Positions 1 through 11,887 are shown, counted from the first letter of the stretch. The stretch is DNA of 64,000 nucleotides from Asterias rubens (GCF_902459465.1 NC_047066.1:3100001-3164000); one strand, 5' to 3'. Numbers and translations are program-made. The notes: generated from the letters alone by a model not told the origin.

Positions 1-596
1 AATAATTGTATATAGCGCTTCACACAGATATCATTGGGGGGCTTTACATTATAAGCTTATCTAAGCTGTCTGCCCCAGTAACCAGGACCACTGTCTCCTC
101 CCATGATGTGTGATGGCGTCGGTGGATTCAAGTAAGTTCAAGTAAGTTTACAACAGTGTCTTGCAGTGAAACAATGGAATTTATTCTCTGTACAGTTATG
201 AAAAGAATTGTGAGGGCAGAGTGAGTGGGATCGCAACAATGACTCATCATAATTTTTTTTCATTACAATGTAAGTACAATTTCTTATTAGTTAATAATTT
301 TATGCAATTAGCTTAAAAAAGAACACAACTTTCTTGAATCTGTAGAAATAGCTATTTCCTTTTTGATCTAACATTTCTGGTCAAATCGGCAAAAATTTTT
401 AAGAATCTTAAATTAAAACCACCTACGTGTATGGTTATTTATGGATTCTTCAACACAAAATCCAACACCAAAGTTACATAGTCTAAAACCTGATCCATGT
501 TACCAGAGCAGAGTGGTGGCGGGTCTGCAGGGCCTCCACTCTCAGAACCCTTGTCCCCATAATAATGAGACTTAAACAACGCACAAATGAATGGTT
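1..596. other. Left-edge non-coding stretch with one weak exon candidate
   Basis: AT-rich sequence with no confident gene. On the minus strand, about 570 down to 442, there is an open stretch with coding-like composition. It is preceded by a possible acceptor (ttgtttaag) and ends in TAA, and could be the last exon of a gene lying to the right. Nothing in it is recognised, and the neighbouring palindromic MITE at 597 would have to lie in an intron. It could equally be chance. Confidence 0.2.
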
Positions 597-729
597 CGGA
601 TAACTTTCGGTATGGCGCCACCACTTTTTCACTCATTTTTACAAAAAGGGATATCTCATTGAGGTAAATTAGAAACTTTATTATTTCATATCAAATGATA
701 AAGTGGTGGCGCCATACGGAAAATTTTCC
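597..729. mobile_element. Palindromic MITE, GTGGTGGCGCCATACGG family, copy 1
   Basis: Near-perfect fold-back of about 130 bp. The left arm reads cggtatggcgccaccacttt and its inverted copy closes the element at about 705-729. A spacer of about 40 bp separates the arms. It is too short to encode protein. Other copies lie at 824-957, 11126-11256, 12829-12970, 47211-47343, 61209-61272 (half) and 62970-63110. Confidence 0.8.
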
Positions 730-823
730 ATTAATAATAAACAAGTTAATAAAAAATAATAACAAAGTAATAATTAATAAATGAATAAAAATGGATCTGC
801 TGGTAAAATAGAAATATTATTAG

Positions 824-957
824 GAAAAGTTTCCGTATGGCGCCACCACTTTTTCATTCGAAATAAAATAATATAGTATCTAATTTACCTGATTGATATA
901 TCCCTTTTTGTAAAAATGAGTGAAAAAGTGGTGGCGCCATACGGAAAGTTATCCCAT
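824..957. mobile_element. Palindromic MITE, GTGGTGGCGCCATACGG family, copy 2
   Basis: Same inverted-repeat family as 597-729. The arms begin with tttccgtatggcgccaccac and close with its complement. The copy is well conserved, so insertion may be fairly recent. It lies about 95 bp from copy 1. No clear target duplication can be assigned. Confidence 0.8.
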
Positions 958-2514
958 TATTATTAAAACAGTTGATTTAATGGCCTTTTTTGCCACTGCA
1001 CTGCAGTTACAAGCCATAGACTGCAACGTGATGATGGGGATGGATGTGGGTGAGGTTTCCTAAACACTTTAACCAGAAATGGCTTGGATTGGATGGAGTG
1101 GGGACTGGGGTGATCAAAACAAAAGAAATACAACAAGTTGTTAACCAAAGTACAAAGTGAAAACATATACATCTACATCTACTCAACTAGTACTGCTACT
1201 TATCTAAACATATCTAAAAATGTGGAAATTTTACTGATAATGATAAGGCAAAGTAAAGTGTGTGGTGCCCAACACAAGCGTAGTGTCGGGTTCAATACGG
1301 CCTAGCGATGGATAGATCGAACTTAATTAAATTTGTCAAAACACTGATTGAACCGAGCTGAAAATATCTACCAAAAGCAGGTATAATGCAGAAAAAAACA
1401 TACCTGAAACAACCATAGCCTCATTAGGCCCTACGGTGTTTACATTCCCCATGGTGCTGCTTCGTGAAGGCTGAAGAAAACAACGTTTTTAACACACGGC
1501 AACAGCAGCCACAGCCTACAAATGGCAACTATTTTGGTCGTGTGTATTTTGATGTGTGTGTACGGTGTGGTGTGTTGGCGTACGCACGTAATCAACTCTC
1601 CTGTAGTTACTGCACAAAAATTTCCACAACAAGAAAGATGGCCGATAGCACCCACCAAATTAGTTTCCTACGCGCGTTCAGGGAATCACAGATTCTTCAG
1701 TTATTTTATTTACTGCTTAAATTCTAATTGTTCAGCACACAGATTTTAGCTTTCCATTATAACTTAGAAATTCTTGCAACATTAATTTGTGGTATAAGAT
1801 GTGGACAAGGTAAATAACTTACAATATTACTTCAAAGATTCGTGGGAATTGAAACCAGAATGGTCACGTGGTAAAGGGTGGGACGCGTTGGGTTTGTGTA
1901 CATTGTACTGAAATGCATTAATTTACACATGTACATACATCAACAATGTGTAGTGGGTTACGCAAGTAGGAGTACATTGCAAAACACGGGACATTTTGAG
2001 CAGCAGTAAATTTCCATCGGCGATGATTCATCAATGGCCATTGATAATTTTCATCATCATGGAAATAAAATTAATAAAATTCGTGTTTGTACTACTCTGT
2101 AGATAATAAACCTGACGTTTTCCTACACAAAAGGGTCACTTTGATTTTTGAAATATTTTCTGACAATTTTTAGTCCATCCCCCATAATTGAAAATGGGTG
2201 TTAACGTATAGTACGGGACGAGGGCGCTGTTCTGTGATGTCACATACACACCGGGTATTAATTTGTCACGCCCTGTTGGATGCCTTTTGAATCAAGTGCG
2301 CTTTTGTCATTCGTCGTAAGGTACCAAGAAACCACAGAGGTATATTTCTACATCCGAGGGAATCCTAACCAGGAATAATGATTTATTTAAAAATCCGTAT
2401 CTCGGTCCGTATCTCGGACCAGGCCTGATAAAAATGACTCAATTTCACCTGAGGGACACGTGCCTTTTGGATCGGGCGTCTTTGGATCGTGTGCACAGAA
2501 TTTGTGAGCGAGTT
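958..2514. other. Intergenic stretch, no gene recognised
   Basis: Short ORFs occur on both strands (for example 1464-1749) but lack splice context or recognisable motifs. A GAAAGATGGCCGA motif near 1635, similar to YY1-type initiator sites, is the only promoter-like hint. A run of 13 G residues lies at 2515-2527, just past the stretch. Confidence 0.5.
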
Positions 2515-3357
2515 GGGGGGGGGGGGGCACAGCCTCGCTTGTGTTGTCGGCGTTATTGACAGCAACATTTTCGTAATACTAACCTTACGGATTATAAAGC
2601 ATCAGTATAGCTGTTAATCACCCGAAAAAACTGTGAGGTCACAGAGGTGCCGCCGATATTGGGTTCTTTGGCGTTTTGGTCTTGCCTTGAAACCTGTGTT
2701 CCCTCTCACAACTTTGTCTTGCAAAGGGGTTCAACATGGTATAGATCCCAGTTCTGTCCCCCGGAGATTCGAGTTGGTCCCCGGGCCGGAGGAGGGCGCT
2801 CAGAAGAAGTTTGTAGTGACGTTTCGCCAATGGGGATCGAATCTCCGGCGCCAGGCAGAACGGCCACTTCGTCCAAGTCCGAACCAACCCCTATAGGCCT
2901 TTGCACACAGCACTAGCATTACGCACCTCCGACCAACGCGCCTTTTGTGCAATTTTTTGGAGTGACAAAAAAAATGGCAGGGGCAGACTGCATGTATGGA
3001 TGGTGGTATAGACTTGACTCAATCCCGTTCCAATCTCAAAAAAACTATTGTTTTGTGATGCTCTGCATTCCCCAACCTGTTCCGCACGCGGGCGGGACTC
3101 CACGATCATTTTGACCGCACACGAGAACGGGACTTGATTCAAGTCTAGGATGGTGGGTGCGTGGAAGTGCGTTGCGCGTTGTGCAAGGTGTCTATTTTTG
3201 GAACAGTAACAATGAATGTAATTGTTCGCCGAACAATGGTTTCCTTTGTTTGCTGGTTCTCGGTTGTTGCTAGAGCTACAGTGCGCTATGCAATCTGACG
3301 CAAAACTGTACAAAGTGAGAAATTTAGTGTGCAGACAACAATACTCAACCATCAACT
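2515..3357. other. GC-richer upstream region of the CIMIP1-like gene
   Basis: Between about 2633 and 2900 the GC content rises, and overlapping frames on both strands stay open simply because stops are rare. An inverted pair of about 23 bp (tagacttga...cccgttc) lies at 3008-3031 and 3124-3147. No TATA box is obvious. The region probably contains the promoter of the gene starting at 3358, but no precise site can be assigned. Confidence 0.35.
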
Positions 3358-3416
3358 ATGGCAACCACGAGGAAAATTGGGACCCATCTTAATTTTGTTC
3401 ATAATGATGAAATATG
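3358..3416 (+). CDS. CIMIP1: CIMIP1-like exon 1
   Basis: ATG at 3358 in a weak context, 19 codons plus two bases. The donor GTAAGT starts at 3417. The split codon restores tryptophan with exon 2 and matches the conserved D-E-I-W motif of the family, which fixes both start and frame. Confidence 0.83.
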
Positions 3417-5135
3417 GTAAGTAATCTTGAGGCACCGTAAGGGCCTAATTTCATAAAGCTGCTGACCACAACAATTTGCTTAGAATGGTCGGAACGGCCG
3501 GTTGTATAGTCATGGATCTGGAGGATTCAGATGAAGACAATTTATTTTCCCTTCCCATTGGACACTTTCGGAAAATAATTTTTTCCCACAGATTTACAAA
3601 TAACTTACAGGGTTTACAGAAGGTAATGGTGAAAGACTTCTCTTGAAATATTATTCCATGAAATGCTTTACCTTTTGAGAAAACATTACAACAGTACCAA
3701 TTCTCGATATCGAGATTTTCGGATTTATTTAAAACACGTCATGACACGGCGAAACGTGCGGAAACAAGGGTGGGTTTTCCCGTTATTTTCTCCCGATTCC
3801 GATGTCTGATTGATGAGCCTAAATTTTTGTTATTTTATATATTAGGCCTATAAGTTGTGATACACGAAGTGTGGGCCTAGTGTGGGACAATACTGTTTAC
3901 CGAAAGTGTCCAATGGCTTTAATCTATCCATCTCGACAGTGGCATAATTTTAAAAGTTTCTTGACGCACCGATTTGCTATTATTTCTTTGTATTGGTGGA
4001 GGTTACCCTTTCCAGAAAAAAAAAATCAGTAATTTATTGCATAATCTGTGCTTAAAAGTAGTGGACACTACTGGTAATTGTCAAAGACTAGCCTTCACAG
4101 TTGGTGTATCTCAACATATGCATAAAATAACAAACCTGTGAAAATTTGAGCTCAATCGGTCTTCGAACTTGCGAGATAATAATGAAAGAAAAAAACACCC
4201 ATGTCACACGAAGTTGTGTGCGTTTAGATGGTTGATTTCAAGCCTCAAGTTCTAAATCTGAGGTCTCGAAATCAAGTTCGGGAAAAATTACTTCTTTCTC
4301 GAAAACTATGGCACTTCAGAGGGAACCTTTTCTCACAATGTTTTATACCATCAACCTCTCCCCATTACTCGTCACCAAGAAAGGTTTTGTGCCAATAATT
4401 ATTTTGAGTAATTACCAATAGTGTCCACTGTCTTTAATCTGTGCTTAGGCCTAATTACCAATAACGAAAAGGGTATCGGAATACCCATTTTCCTGAAACT
4501 AGGATCGGAAATAATGACACCCTCCATGATTACACAGTACACAGGCATCATTTGTTTTATTTTCCCCGGATTTATTATTGTTATCGTTATAACTCCATCA
4601 ACAATCTCACTTCAAAAGGAAAGATCACGTTCGTCACGAGCTTCAGTCGCTCCGTAAATGGCCGGAGCAATGGGGTCTCATGACCCGTGAATACACCCGT
4701 CTGAACCGTCGAATGATCGGCGAGCGTCTCACACCAGAAGCCGGTGACTCCCTCTATCCTACCCGGTGTCCATCCGTCGGTAGCGATCAATCCACGGCAT
4801 CATCATCCTCGCGAAGATCAACCCCGGGGTTTTCCTCAACTCGCCTACCGTCGATCTTGGGCAGTAGCCCCATGTCCTGCTCGCCTGTGCACCCGTACCA
4901 CGACTCACACCACCGGGCTAGACTCCCTACTATCAGCACTGGGTCTCCCGAAGGTGTACCTGAAAGGGTGCAACGCCCCTTCCCGGCGTTTCCCAAGACA
5001 ACATCGGCTGAAATAGGGTGGCAATCTGCTATACCTGAGAATAAATTAGAAGTTTATGGGAGGTACGCCCCGAACGCACGAGGGCAGCATGGGATACTGA
5101 AGTTGCTGGACTGGCCTAGGCAAAGTATTATGTAA
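3358..5135 (+). CDS. CIMIP1: CIMIP1/C20orf85-like ciliary microtubule inner protein (LLC1 family), two exons
   Basis: Predicted 191-residue protein from exons 3358-3416 and 4619-5135. Seen: the first exon ends in an N-D-E-I-W segment split at a phase-2 GTAAGT donor. The second exon opens with K-D-H-V and then contains KWPEQWGLMT. Near the C-terminus are EIGWQSAIPE and LLDWPRQSIM. Human C20orf85 has the same succession (DEIW, then NWPQNWGFLT, then IGWRSAVP, then a terminal WPK motif), so the assignment rests on several spaced blocks. Known: C20orf85 (LLC1/CIMIP1) is a small protein associated with ciliary axonemes. The middle of this protein, about residues 60-150, is longer and serine/proline-rich compared with the 137-residue human protein, so it could be a paralogue. 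Polyadenylation signals AATAAA lie at 5524 and 5648. Confidence 0.85.
3553..3918. mobile_element. MITE family B in the CIMIP1-like intron
   Basis: About 365 bp with inverted ends (ccattggacactttcgg at the left, its complement at the right) and TTAA at the right border (3919-3922). The left TTAA has decayed. An internal complementary pair forms near tctcgatatcgaga. Other copies: 5810-6203, 18978-19343, 19352-19660 and a fragment at 31060. Confidence 0.75.
4056..4433. mobile_element. MITE family A in the CIMIP1-like intron
   Basis: 378 bp bordered by TTAA (4052-4055 and 4434-4437). The terminal inverted repeats have the form a-g-x-a-g-t-g-g-a-c-a-c-t. This is the most abundant family in the window, with copies at 16569, 16920, 27815, 28674, 29557, 33483 and 57304. 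It creates spurious ORFs but carries no gene. Confidence 0.8.
4619..5135 (+). CDS. CIMIP1: CIMIP1-like exon 2 (last exon)
   Basis: The acceptor is ttcaaaag ending at 4618. The frame stays open for 172 codons to TAA at 5133-5135. The first base completes the tryptophan codon begun in exon 1. It contains the conserved W-P-x-x-W-G block and the C-terminal W-P-R motif. Confidence 0.85.
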
Positions 5136-5805
5136 CCAATTTCAACATTCTGCTTTCATCCTCGGAAGATTAACAACTTTTTTGTAGATAAGACAACAAT
5201 GATCAGTATTTCCCAATGTATTAGTTTCAGAAATGATCAATGAAAATTGTACCAATGCAGAATATTGTTTGCATTAATAGTGCTTTCTTTAATACACATT
5301 CTGTAGAGAATATTTATGACAGCCTTTTTAGTTTGACATTATTCACCATTAATTAGGAAAAGAACTTTCATCTTTTATCAGAAAGAAATTTTGCTAGCCA
5401 TTGATTATTGTTGATTGATTTATGTGGTGTTGTGTGATATGCAACTCCTTACTCTCCAATTAACTAACTCACTGAAAAGCTTTGCTATTGTACATTGTGT
5501 GCAGTATTTTATTACTACAATTTAATAAAACACATAATTAGTATGCAAAGTGCTTTAGTTTCTGTGTAGAGTTTTAAAGTTTTATGATGATTTCATGAAG
5601 TTTATTTTATACTGTAAAATGATGTAATGCAATTTAAGATATAAAATAATAAACCAGAGGGGAAAATAATGGGTTGAACAAACAAATTGACTCGATTTTG
5701 AACGATAATCTTATCCAACTCTATGAAAGTGAGCCCCTGCTGCACAAAGTATTATCCACAATTTAATGAGTTAGTCTGAGGTTAATATTAGTACAATCCA
5801 ACCTT
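5136..5805. other. 3' flank of the CIMIP1-like gene
   Basis: AT-rich sequence with AATAAA at 5524-5529 and 5648-5653, the likely polyadenylation signals of the upstream gene. No coding region or repeat is recognised before the MITE that follows. Confidence 0.5.
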
Positions 5806-5809
5806 TTAA

Positions 5810-6203
5810 AGCCATTGGACACTTTCGGAATAGAATTGTTTTTTTTTAAGTTCACAGATTTACAAATAACTTACAGGGTTTACAGAAGGCGATGGTGAAA
5901 GACTTCTCTTGAAATAATATACCAATAATATATATCTTGAAATAATATCTTGAAATGCTTTCCTTTTTGAGAAAACAATAAAACAATATCAATTCTCGAT
6001 ATAGAGATTTACGGATTTATTTTAAACACATGTCATGATACAGCGAAACGTGCAGAAACAAGGGTGGGTTTTCCCGTTTTTTTCTCCCGACTCCGATGAC
6101 TGATTGAGCCTAAATTTGCACAGGTTTGTCATTTTATATATAAGTGGTGATTCACGAAGTGTGGGCCGTGGACAATACTGTTTACTGGAAGTGTCCAATG
6201 GCT
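5810..6203. mobile_element. MITE family B, complete copy
   Basis: 394 bp flanked by TTAA on both sides (5806-5809 and 6204-6207). It starts agccattggacactttcgg and ends with the complement. It has a small internal duplication (ttgaaataatat) relative to the copy at 3553. Confidence 0.8.
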
Positions 6204-7035
6204 TTAATCATTCGTAGATTTAGTAATTAATTATCAGTTATTAAAGTATTTATATTCAATTTTAATTTTAATACTGCTAAGACTTAAAAATTCTGAGCCC
6301 ATTTAACCACAACTCTTTTCAAAATTCAACATATTGTACATAATCAGTCTTTGGACATAAAAGGAAATTTACAACCCTTCTGATTTTACATTCAACACTC
6401 ATTTAGGAAGCTCATTTTCTCGTAGAACCATCTTTAGTTGGCACTTTGTATTCATCAGAAATTGTTGGATTAAGTTATTTACCCTTGATATGACAAAATC
6501 TGGAAAAATCTTAAATGTATAAAGAGTTGTGCCTTCCCAAGTTCCCTTTGAAAATGTGGGGGGGGGGGGGAATAATATAAAGCTGGCAGTTTAGGGAGCA
6601 TCTCAAGAATGTATTCCGGCATGTGTACAATAACATGGTCGGTCCATTGGACTGCATGAATGTACCTTGGGAACAGTTAAATTGATTATTCACTTGAATA
6701 AGGTTGTTCCTGAAGTTCGGCACAATGTCGTAGTCTAGAAGACTGGTTCACTGGATGGAATTCGGATGTATGCCAACAGGAACGTGTTTTCTCTCCCAGA
6801 TATGTACCCACTTTTAAGATGCTCCCTTAGTCTAGTTCAAACCACAGATCAAGTCTATACTTAGCAAAAACAGAGTGGGGTGGGGCACCAGTAAACTTAG
6901 TGGAATTTTGGCTTGTAAGTTTTTGCTTGCTAAGCAATATTTTGTCTGTGCTTAGAATGTTTTTGTGCATACAATCTTTATGAAATAAGGCCCTGCTGAT
7001 TCCTCTGTGGTTTAAAGATTTTAAGTATTTTTGTT
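6204..7035. other. Intergenic stretch, no gene recognised
   Basis: AT-rich with a G run at about 6558-6569. It holds fragments of a repeat containing ctaagcaatattttgtctgtgc motifs (6930-6990), which recurs across BCAS3 introns. No splice-supported ORF is seen. Confidence 0.5.
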
Positions 7036-7392
7036 GAACACGTTGCCTTGGATCGGTCGAGTTGGTCTTTGAAAAACGTTTGTACCCGTTTTTTATAAAA
7101 TGCATATGGGTAGAAAGATGTTGTTAAAGTAGAATACACTGATCCAAACAAACATGCCTCGAAATTGCACGGTTTTCATCTAATCTCGTCGACTAAAACG
7201 GTCTTCCATTTATGGGAGTCAAATTTTTGACTCACATAAATGGCAGACCGTGTAAGTTCGCACAGTAACAGGAACACAACGCAATTTCGAAGCAAACTTT
7301 TAAAACATCTTTCCAACCATATGCATTTTATAAAAAATGGTTACAAACGCTTGTTATAGACCAACTCGTCCGATCCAAGGCAATGTGTTCCT
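7036..7392. mobile_element. MITE family C, left-truncated copy
   Basis: Inverted-repeat element whose left part reads acacgttgccttggatcgg and whose right part reads the complement, followed by TTAA at 7393-7396. The centre holds a hairpin built on ccatttatgggagtc. A complete copy lies at 18115-18508. Confidence 0.75.
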
Positions 7393-8611
7393 TTAATCCA
7401 TTTGTCTTAGCAAATTTCAAAGCACTGACCCCCGATCAAGAATTAAACAAAACGAAAACAAGATTTACAATCTAGTTGAAATTAATCACCATAAGCCTTT
7501 TAAGAAACTTGTGTTTGGTACTGGTTCCCTCAAAGTATATCGATAAATTTCAGTTAAAAGCAAACTTTTGCCGTGAGCACCAGAGGTAAGGGTATGTCTT
7601 TGTTGTCAACTTAAAGCTGAATTATAGGCAACATTTTCAAAAAAGATACAACAAAAATCAACATCGCGTCTACTTATTAAGAAAACAGCAACGAACTTTC
7701 ATGGTATTTTAAATCTTTTAAGTCATTCCCAAAGTAAGACCGACCCTGAAGTCAAAATTATAAAAACATCAAGACCCAATGCAGCAGCAAAATGTCCAAA
7801 GGTTGAAGTTCAAGTTTGCTCACATTTTATGAATGAATCTTTGGGTTTTCTGGCGATGATAGCCTGATACCACTTAAAAAAAAATACTGTCCACAAGAAA
7901 CAGTGTACAGATTTTATGTAAACTTACAGGGCAATTTAGTTTGCGACATTTTGGTAATTTTAAGCAAGCACACATTATTGCTGGATTTACTGCTACAATA
8001 CATTTTGTCAGCTATTCTCAACAAAAATTTCAGTTATCACTATACTTTCCTGTCACTTTGACTCAATTTGATTGTTTAATGAAAATAGGGTTGCACAAAA
8101 AGCATTTAAATCGAAAGGTTAAAGGAATGAACACGATTCTACATCTTCCTTTTTACCCTAGGGAAAACTTCCCGAGTTCAACAAAATCCATATTGCATTT
8201 TACACAGTAAATTTAACCCTTGAAACTGCACCAAAAATTGTATGGTTGAATGTTTTATATTATTAAAGATGAGAATAAGTGGTGAATGTTAATGCATGTA
8301 CAATTCAGGGGACAAATACCTTACACAATAGCTCCACACACAAATTAATAGCTACAACCTAGAGCAAGTTTGAGTGCGCACATCTAGTTGACTACTGACC
8401 TGCAACGTACATGCGTAGTGACGCACTCACTCGAACGACTTATTGGGAAGTCATGTCAACCAATCGGTTCCACAGTATTTAACACTTCCATTGCCTGTGT
8501 TTCCGCTATAGGTGTCACTGGTTCCCCTCTGTGCTTTACACATGTTAGCATTGAACTAGCCCTGGCGGCCTTACACTTTCGTATTGTACTACAGTGACGT
8601 CCTGGATATCA
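7393..8611. other. Intergenic stretch, no gene recognised
   Basis: AT-rich sequence without recognisable gene, tRNA or element ends. The ORF-like frames at 7941-8210 and 8388-8597 have no splice or homology support. Part of it may be SNAP29 3' UTR (minus strand), but no clear polyadenylation signal could be tied to that gene. Confidence 0.45.
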
Positions 8612-9131
8612 GGGTCCATTTCTGGGGCGGAAATTTTTCAAAGCTTCTTAACTCAAATCTTACCTGCAAGAAACCACTAATTTCAACAGATTCACATTCC
8701 ATGGCAGCATATGTTTTTCTGGGTGGGTTTTGATCGTCATATATTCTTCAAAAATCCGTCATTTTCATGAAATAATGCAGCTCCCAACGTTAAGAAATTC
8801 AAATTTGTGTCCGTGCTCTCACAGTCTGCCGTGTGTACGCACGACGCGCAAATCTTGCATTGCGTTTGTGTGTTAAACGCTGTGCAGTCAAGATGTACGC
8901 ACGGCAGCAGACAACACTGTGAGAAAACGATCAAAACGTGAATTTTTTAACAATGGGAGCTGCATTATTTCACGAAAATGACGGATTTGTGAAGAATATA
9001 TTACGACCAAAACCCACCGCAGAAAAATGTATGCCGCCATGGAATGTGAATCTGTTGAAATTAGTGGCTTGTTGCAGGTAAGATTTGAGTTATGAAACTT
9101 TGAAAATTTTCCGCCCCAGAAACGGGTCTTT
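8612..9131. repeat. Large fold-back (inverted repeat), arms about 230 bp
   Basis: The left arm starts gggtccatttctggggcgg and the right arm ends with an imperfect complement (ccgccccagaaacgggtc). Matching blocks run in inverted order through both arms: the cttacctgcaag block, the gaatgtgaat block and the gaaaatgacggat block. The centre contains pairs of tgtgtacgcacg-like sequence. It looks like a non-autonomous fold-back element and has no ORF. Confidence 0.7.
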
Positions 9132-9228
9132 ATAGTTAGGACTCTGTATCTGTGTACAGAGAAAGAGTACTATATAGGGCTAGCATTGAACATGATATCT
9201 GGACCACAGAAAAAAGCATGGTCACAGC

Positions 9229-9391
9229 CAGGGGTGGATTTCACAAAGAGTTAAGACTAGTCTTATCTCGAGTTGGGAAGAGTTACTCGTCCTAACTAAG
9301 GACTACCCATAGGTTTTTTATATCTCCTAGGACTAGTCCTAAGTTACATTGTGTAGGACTAGTCCTAACTCTTTGTGAAATCGACCCCTGG
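9229..9391. mobile_element. Hairpin MITE, GGGGTCGATTTCACAAAGAG family, copy 1
   Basis: About 160-bp imperfect palindrome. The right end reads tttgtgaaatcgacccctgg and the left end is its complement. The interior is built from repeated ggactagtcctaa units. A second copy lies at 20308-20454. Confidence 0.8.
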
Positions 9392-9595
9392 TTCCAAATG
9401 GTCGACCACAGTAGTCAACCAATGTTCGACCAGCCTGGGGTTGTCAAAATGGTCAACCTTTAGTTTGACCATGGTGCACAATCAAACTTAAGCTCATAGA
9501 TGTGAACTCATGTCCCTAGTTGTCTCAGTCTGTTGTTTTTCTCTCTGACACTGGGAGGCAGAGGAGGAAGCTCCATCAACACTATCGGCTAGTTT

Positions 9596-9762
9596 TCATC
9601 TGTATAAGATCTTGTTGACGTCTTTATTGACGCCTGCAATACGAGTGTCCACATTTCCTGTTTTGTGAGTGATGCGGTCAATGTCATCATTCTGTCTAAC
9701 AATCTCATCTCCCAGACCAAGACCAAGGTTTTTGAGTCGACCAAGTCCTGCGGCCAATTCAT
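9596..9762 (-). CDS. SNAP29: SNAP29 exon 3
   Basis: The acceptor is cgaaacag before 9762 and the stop TGA is at 9598-9596. It encodes most of the C-terminal SNARE helix, including the central D-E-I-V-R-Q-N-D-D segment. The open frame on the same strand that overlaps this exon starts inside the intron and is not the real product. Confidence 0.93.
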
Positions 9763-11887
9763 CTGTTTCGGTAGAAGATAAAAAAGGAAATCAATTGCAA
9801 CTTGTTTCAAAATAGAGAAACACTTTTCATTGAAACTAATTAAATAATTATATCTGAGTATCAGTCAAACACTAACATGATGAATTATTTATTCTTCAAT
9901 CACTTTGAGGTGGTATTAAACAACAACAATTGACTAGAGCTGGATGTGAACCAACGACCTCCTGATTTACTCTATGGGTCGGTCAGAAGATCCTCTTCAG
10001 GGGATGGGACTTTTTCTAAACTCAACTTAAACAGGTTTTTACAAACTTGCTTTTACACATTCATATTGACTTTAAAGATCACAAGTTCCTGAAAGGAAAG
10101 AACCAAGCTTGAACTTTTTTATCATCATTTAGGCGGTGTTCATCCAGTGTATGATGTAGCCCTCCTTATGTAAATGCCATTCATTTATATTTCTTGCAAT
10201 TTCTTGCAATTCTGGTCTGTGTTGATCCTGCCAGATGTCATCTCTTCATCTTCTTTTCTGTCTTTGAATAAAAAAGCTTGAACAACAACTCACCTAAATT
10301 ATCATCCAGCTGTGAATCAAACGCTTGCGTCCTCGACTTTTGACTATAATCCCTTGAGGAAGATGAGGGTGTCTCTTCAAAGCCAGAGGTATCGTATTTA
10401 CTGTAATAGTTTGTGACTTTTGGATTTTTCAGTCGCATTGCAGGATGCTCTTGCTCGTCCATTCTGCTAGAACTCGAATCTGATCGGTCATTGACCATTT
10501 TCTGAAGTTTACTTGGAGCTCTCTGCTGTTCGGCAGCCTCCTCTTTAGCGGCTTTCTTCCCCTGGAAATAGTTTACAACGCCTCCGAAGACGCTGCGGAG
10601 AGATGTCACATGCCTTTTGGAGGCGTCTAGATCCTTATTGATTGTGTCTAATTTCTTGTCAATATTCTGAAGTTGTTCTCCTTGTCGTAACAATTCCTGG
10701 CCGAATGAAACAGATTATAAGCTTAATATTATAGGATGTTTATATCAGGAAAGGCGATAAGTCTGTCGCAGTTTGTCTATCGACTGTAACTTTTTCTAAG
10801 CACCTGAAACCACCCATGTAACCACTCCATGGAACCCTAGAGAAATGACCACTTTTAGTGGAGTATGGGATACAGTGGAGTATGGGTTCCAGTCTCTTGC
10901 CAGGAAAATTATTTCTGACAATAGTTTGACTTGAATGACAGTATTTTCTTTGCATAGAATCATTTTGAGTTTGATGTTTAAACAAGATACAAAATTGGAC
11001 GAAAAAAGTTACCTGCCTTTTTCGTCCACTTTACAAAGAAAAATTAGAGAGCGACTAAAAAATTAATAATCCTTAGTCAACTCGTTTTATTTTCAGTAGG
11101 CTATATAGACCTAATGTCAATTTGGAAAAGTTTCCGCATGGCGCCACCACTTTTTCATTCGACATGAAATAATACAGTATCTAATTTACCTCAATGATAT
11201 ATCCCTTTTTTGTAAAAATGAGTGAAAAAGTGGTGGCGCCATACGGAAAGTTATCCGGCAATTCTTCACATATGGTGTATTGTGGGATTGCAGAACTTAA
11301 TTTTTAAAATTGTTTACAAGCATGGCAGGGCATGCTCATTTTGGTTTTTTGGCTTTCCGAATGCGCTAAGTGTTATAATAATTGAATGTGTTATATTATA
11401 TTATTATAATATAATTTTTGTTTTGAAAGTTATTGTATTTTTGTTTTATATTCAGTTTCAGCATTAAATAAATGGCAACATTGAAAACAAAAACATTCTG
11501 TTGAGAAATTAATGTCAAAAACAAACATTCTCAGTGCAACAATTGGTATCACACGACTCCACTACTGACTCATGATTATGACAGAACCCAATCATTCATA
11601 CATAGTTAAATACTCACGTGAGCTGTTTCATTTCCTGCATCTTCCGACTCGTACACCAAACCCAATGAACGTTGTGTGCTCTGCAACATATTTTGTTGTC
11701 TTTCTTCAATTTGACTTTGTATGGACATTGCACCGGCATTTGGGTCCCCGTATTGGTCATTTTCCTCCTCTTCATAACCAAAATCGCCATATTTATTCCC
11801 TCCGGATCGAGATGATCCAGACGGCACAAAAACGAAGTCTTTATCATCATCATCGAAAGGGTTTTTCGGACGTTTTCCGTAAGACAT
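9596..11887 (-). CDS. SNAP29: SNAP29, synaptosomal-associated protein 29 (Qbc-SNARE), complete gene
   Basis: Three exons on the minus strand (11887-11618, 10696-10294, 9762-9596) give a 279-residue protein; human SNAP29 has 258. Splice phases agree throughout. Seen: an N-terminal NPF followed by acidic residues (the EHD-binding motif of SNAP29), a first SNARE helix around residues 65-130 ending in SVFGGVVNYF, a polar linker, and a second SNARE helix over the last 60 residues (NLDELAAGLGRLKNLGLGLG onward). Both helices have glutamine at the expected central layer. No membrane segment or palmitoylated cysteine cluster is seen, which is typical of SNAP29 rather than SNAP25. Known: SNAP29 acts with syntaxin-17 and VAMP8 in autophagosome-lysosome fusion. 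It is head to head with BCAS3. Confidence 0.95.
9763..10293 (-). other. SNAP29 intron 2
   Basis: Intron with a tRNA-derived SINE relic near 9935-9970, on the minus strand, where ggatgtgaaccaacgacctc resembles a B box read in reverse. No exon is seen. Confidence 0.5.
10294..10696 (-). CDS. SNAP29: SNAP29 exon 2
   Basis: The acceptor is cggccag before 10696 and the donor is GTGAG after 10294. It carries 134 codons plus one base: the rest of the first SNARE helix, the linker and the start of the second helix. Phase 1 at its end joins exon 3 as an aspartate codon, giving the conserved N-L-D-E-L. Confidence 0.94.
11126..11256. mobile_element. Palindromic MITE, GTGGTGGCGCCATACGG family, copy 3
   Basis: In SNAP29 intron 1. 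Arms are tttccgcatggcgccaccac and its complement. The duplicated block seen again at 61.2 kb begins inside this element, so it marks one duplication breakpoint. Confidence 0.8.
11618..11887 (-). CDS. SNAP29: SNAP29 exon 1
   Basis: ATG at 11887-11885, 90 codons, phase-0 donor GTGAGT (complement at 11612-11617). It encodes the NPF-acidic N-terminus and the start of the first SNARE helix. A near-identical copy lies at 61753-62031. Confidence 0.95.

Noticed and set aside
2633-2916. Long overlapping frames on both strands upstream of the CIMIP1-like gene
   Set aside because: Local GC content lowers stop frequency in all frames. There are no splice sites, no motif and no conserved composition.
3008-3147. 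Fold-back element upstream of the CIMIP1-like gene
   Set aside because: Only the inner 23 bp pair. The outer sequences do not continue the inverted repeat, so element borders cannot be supported.
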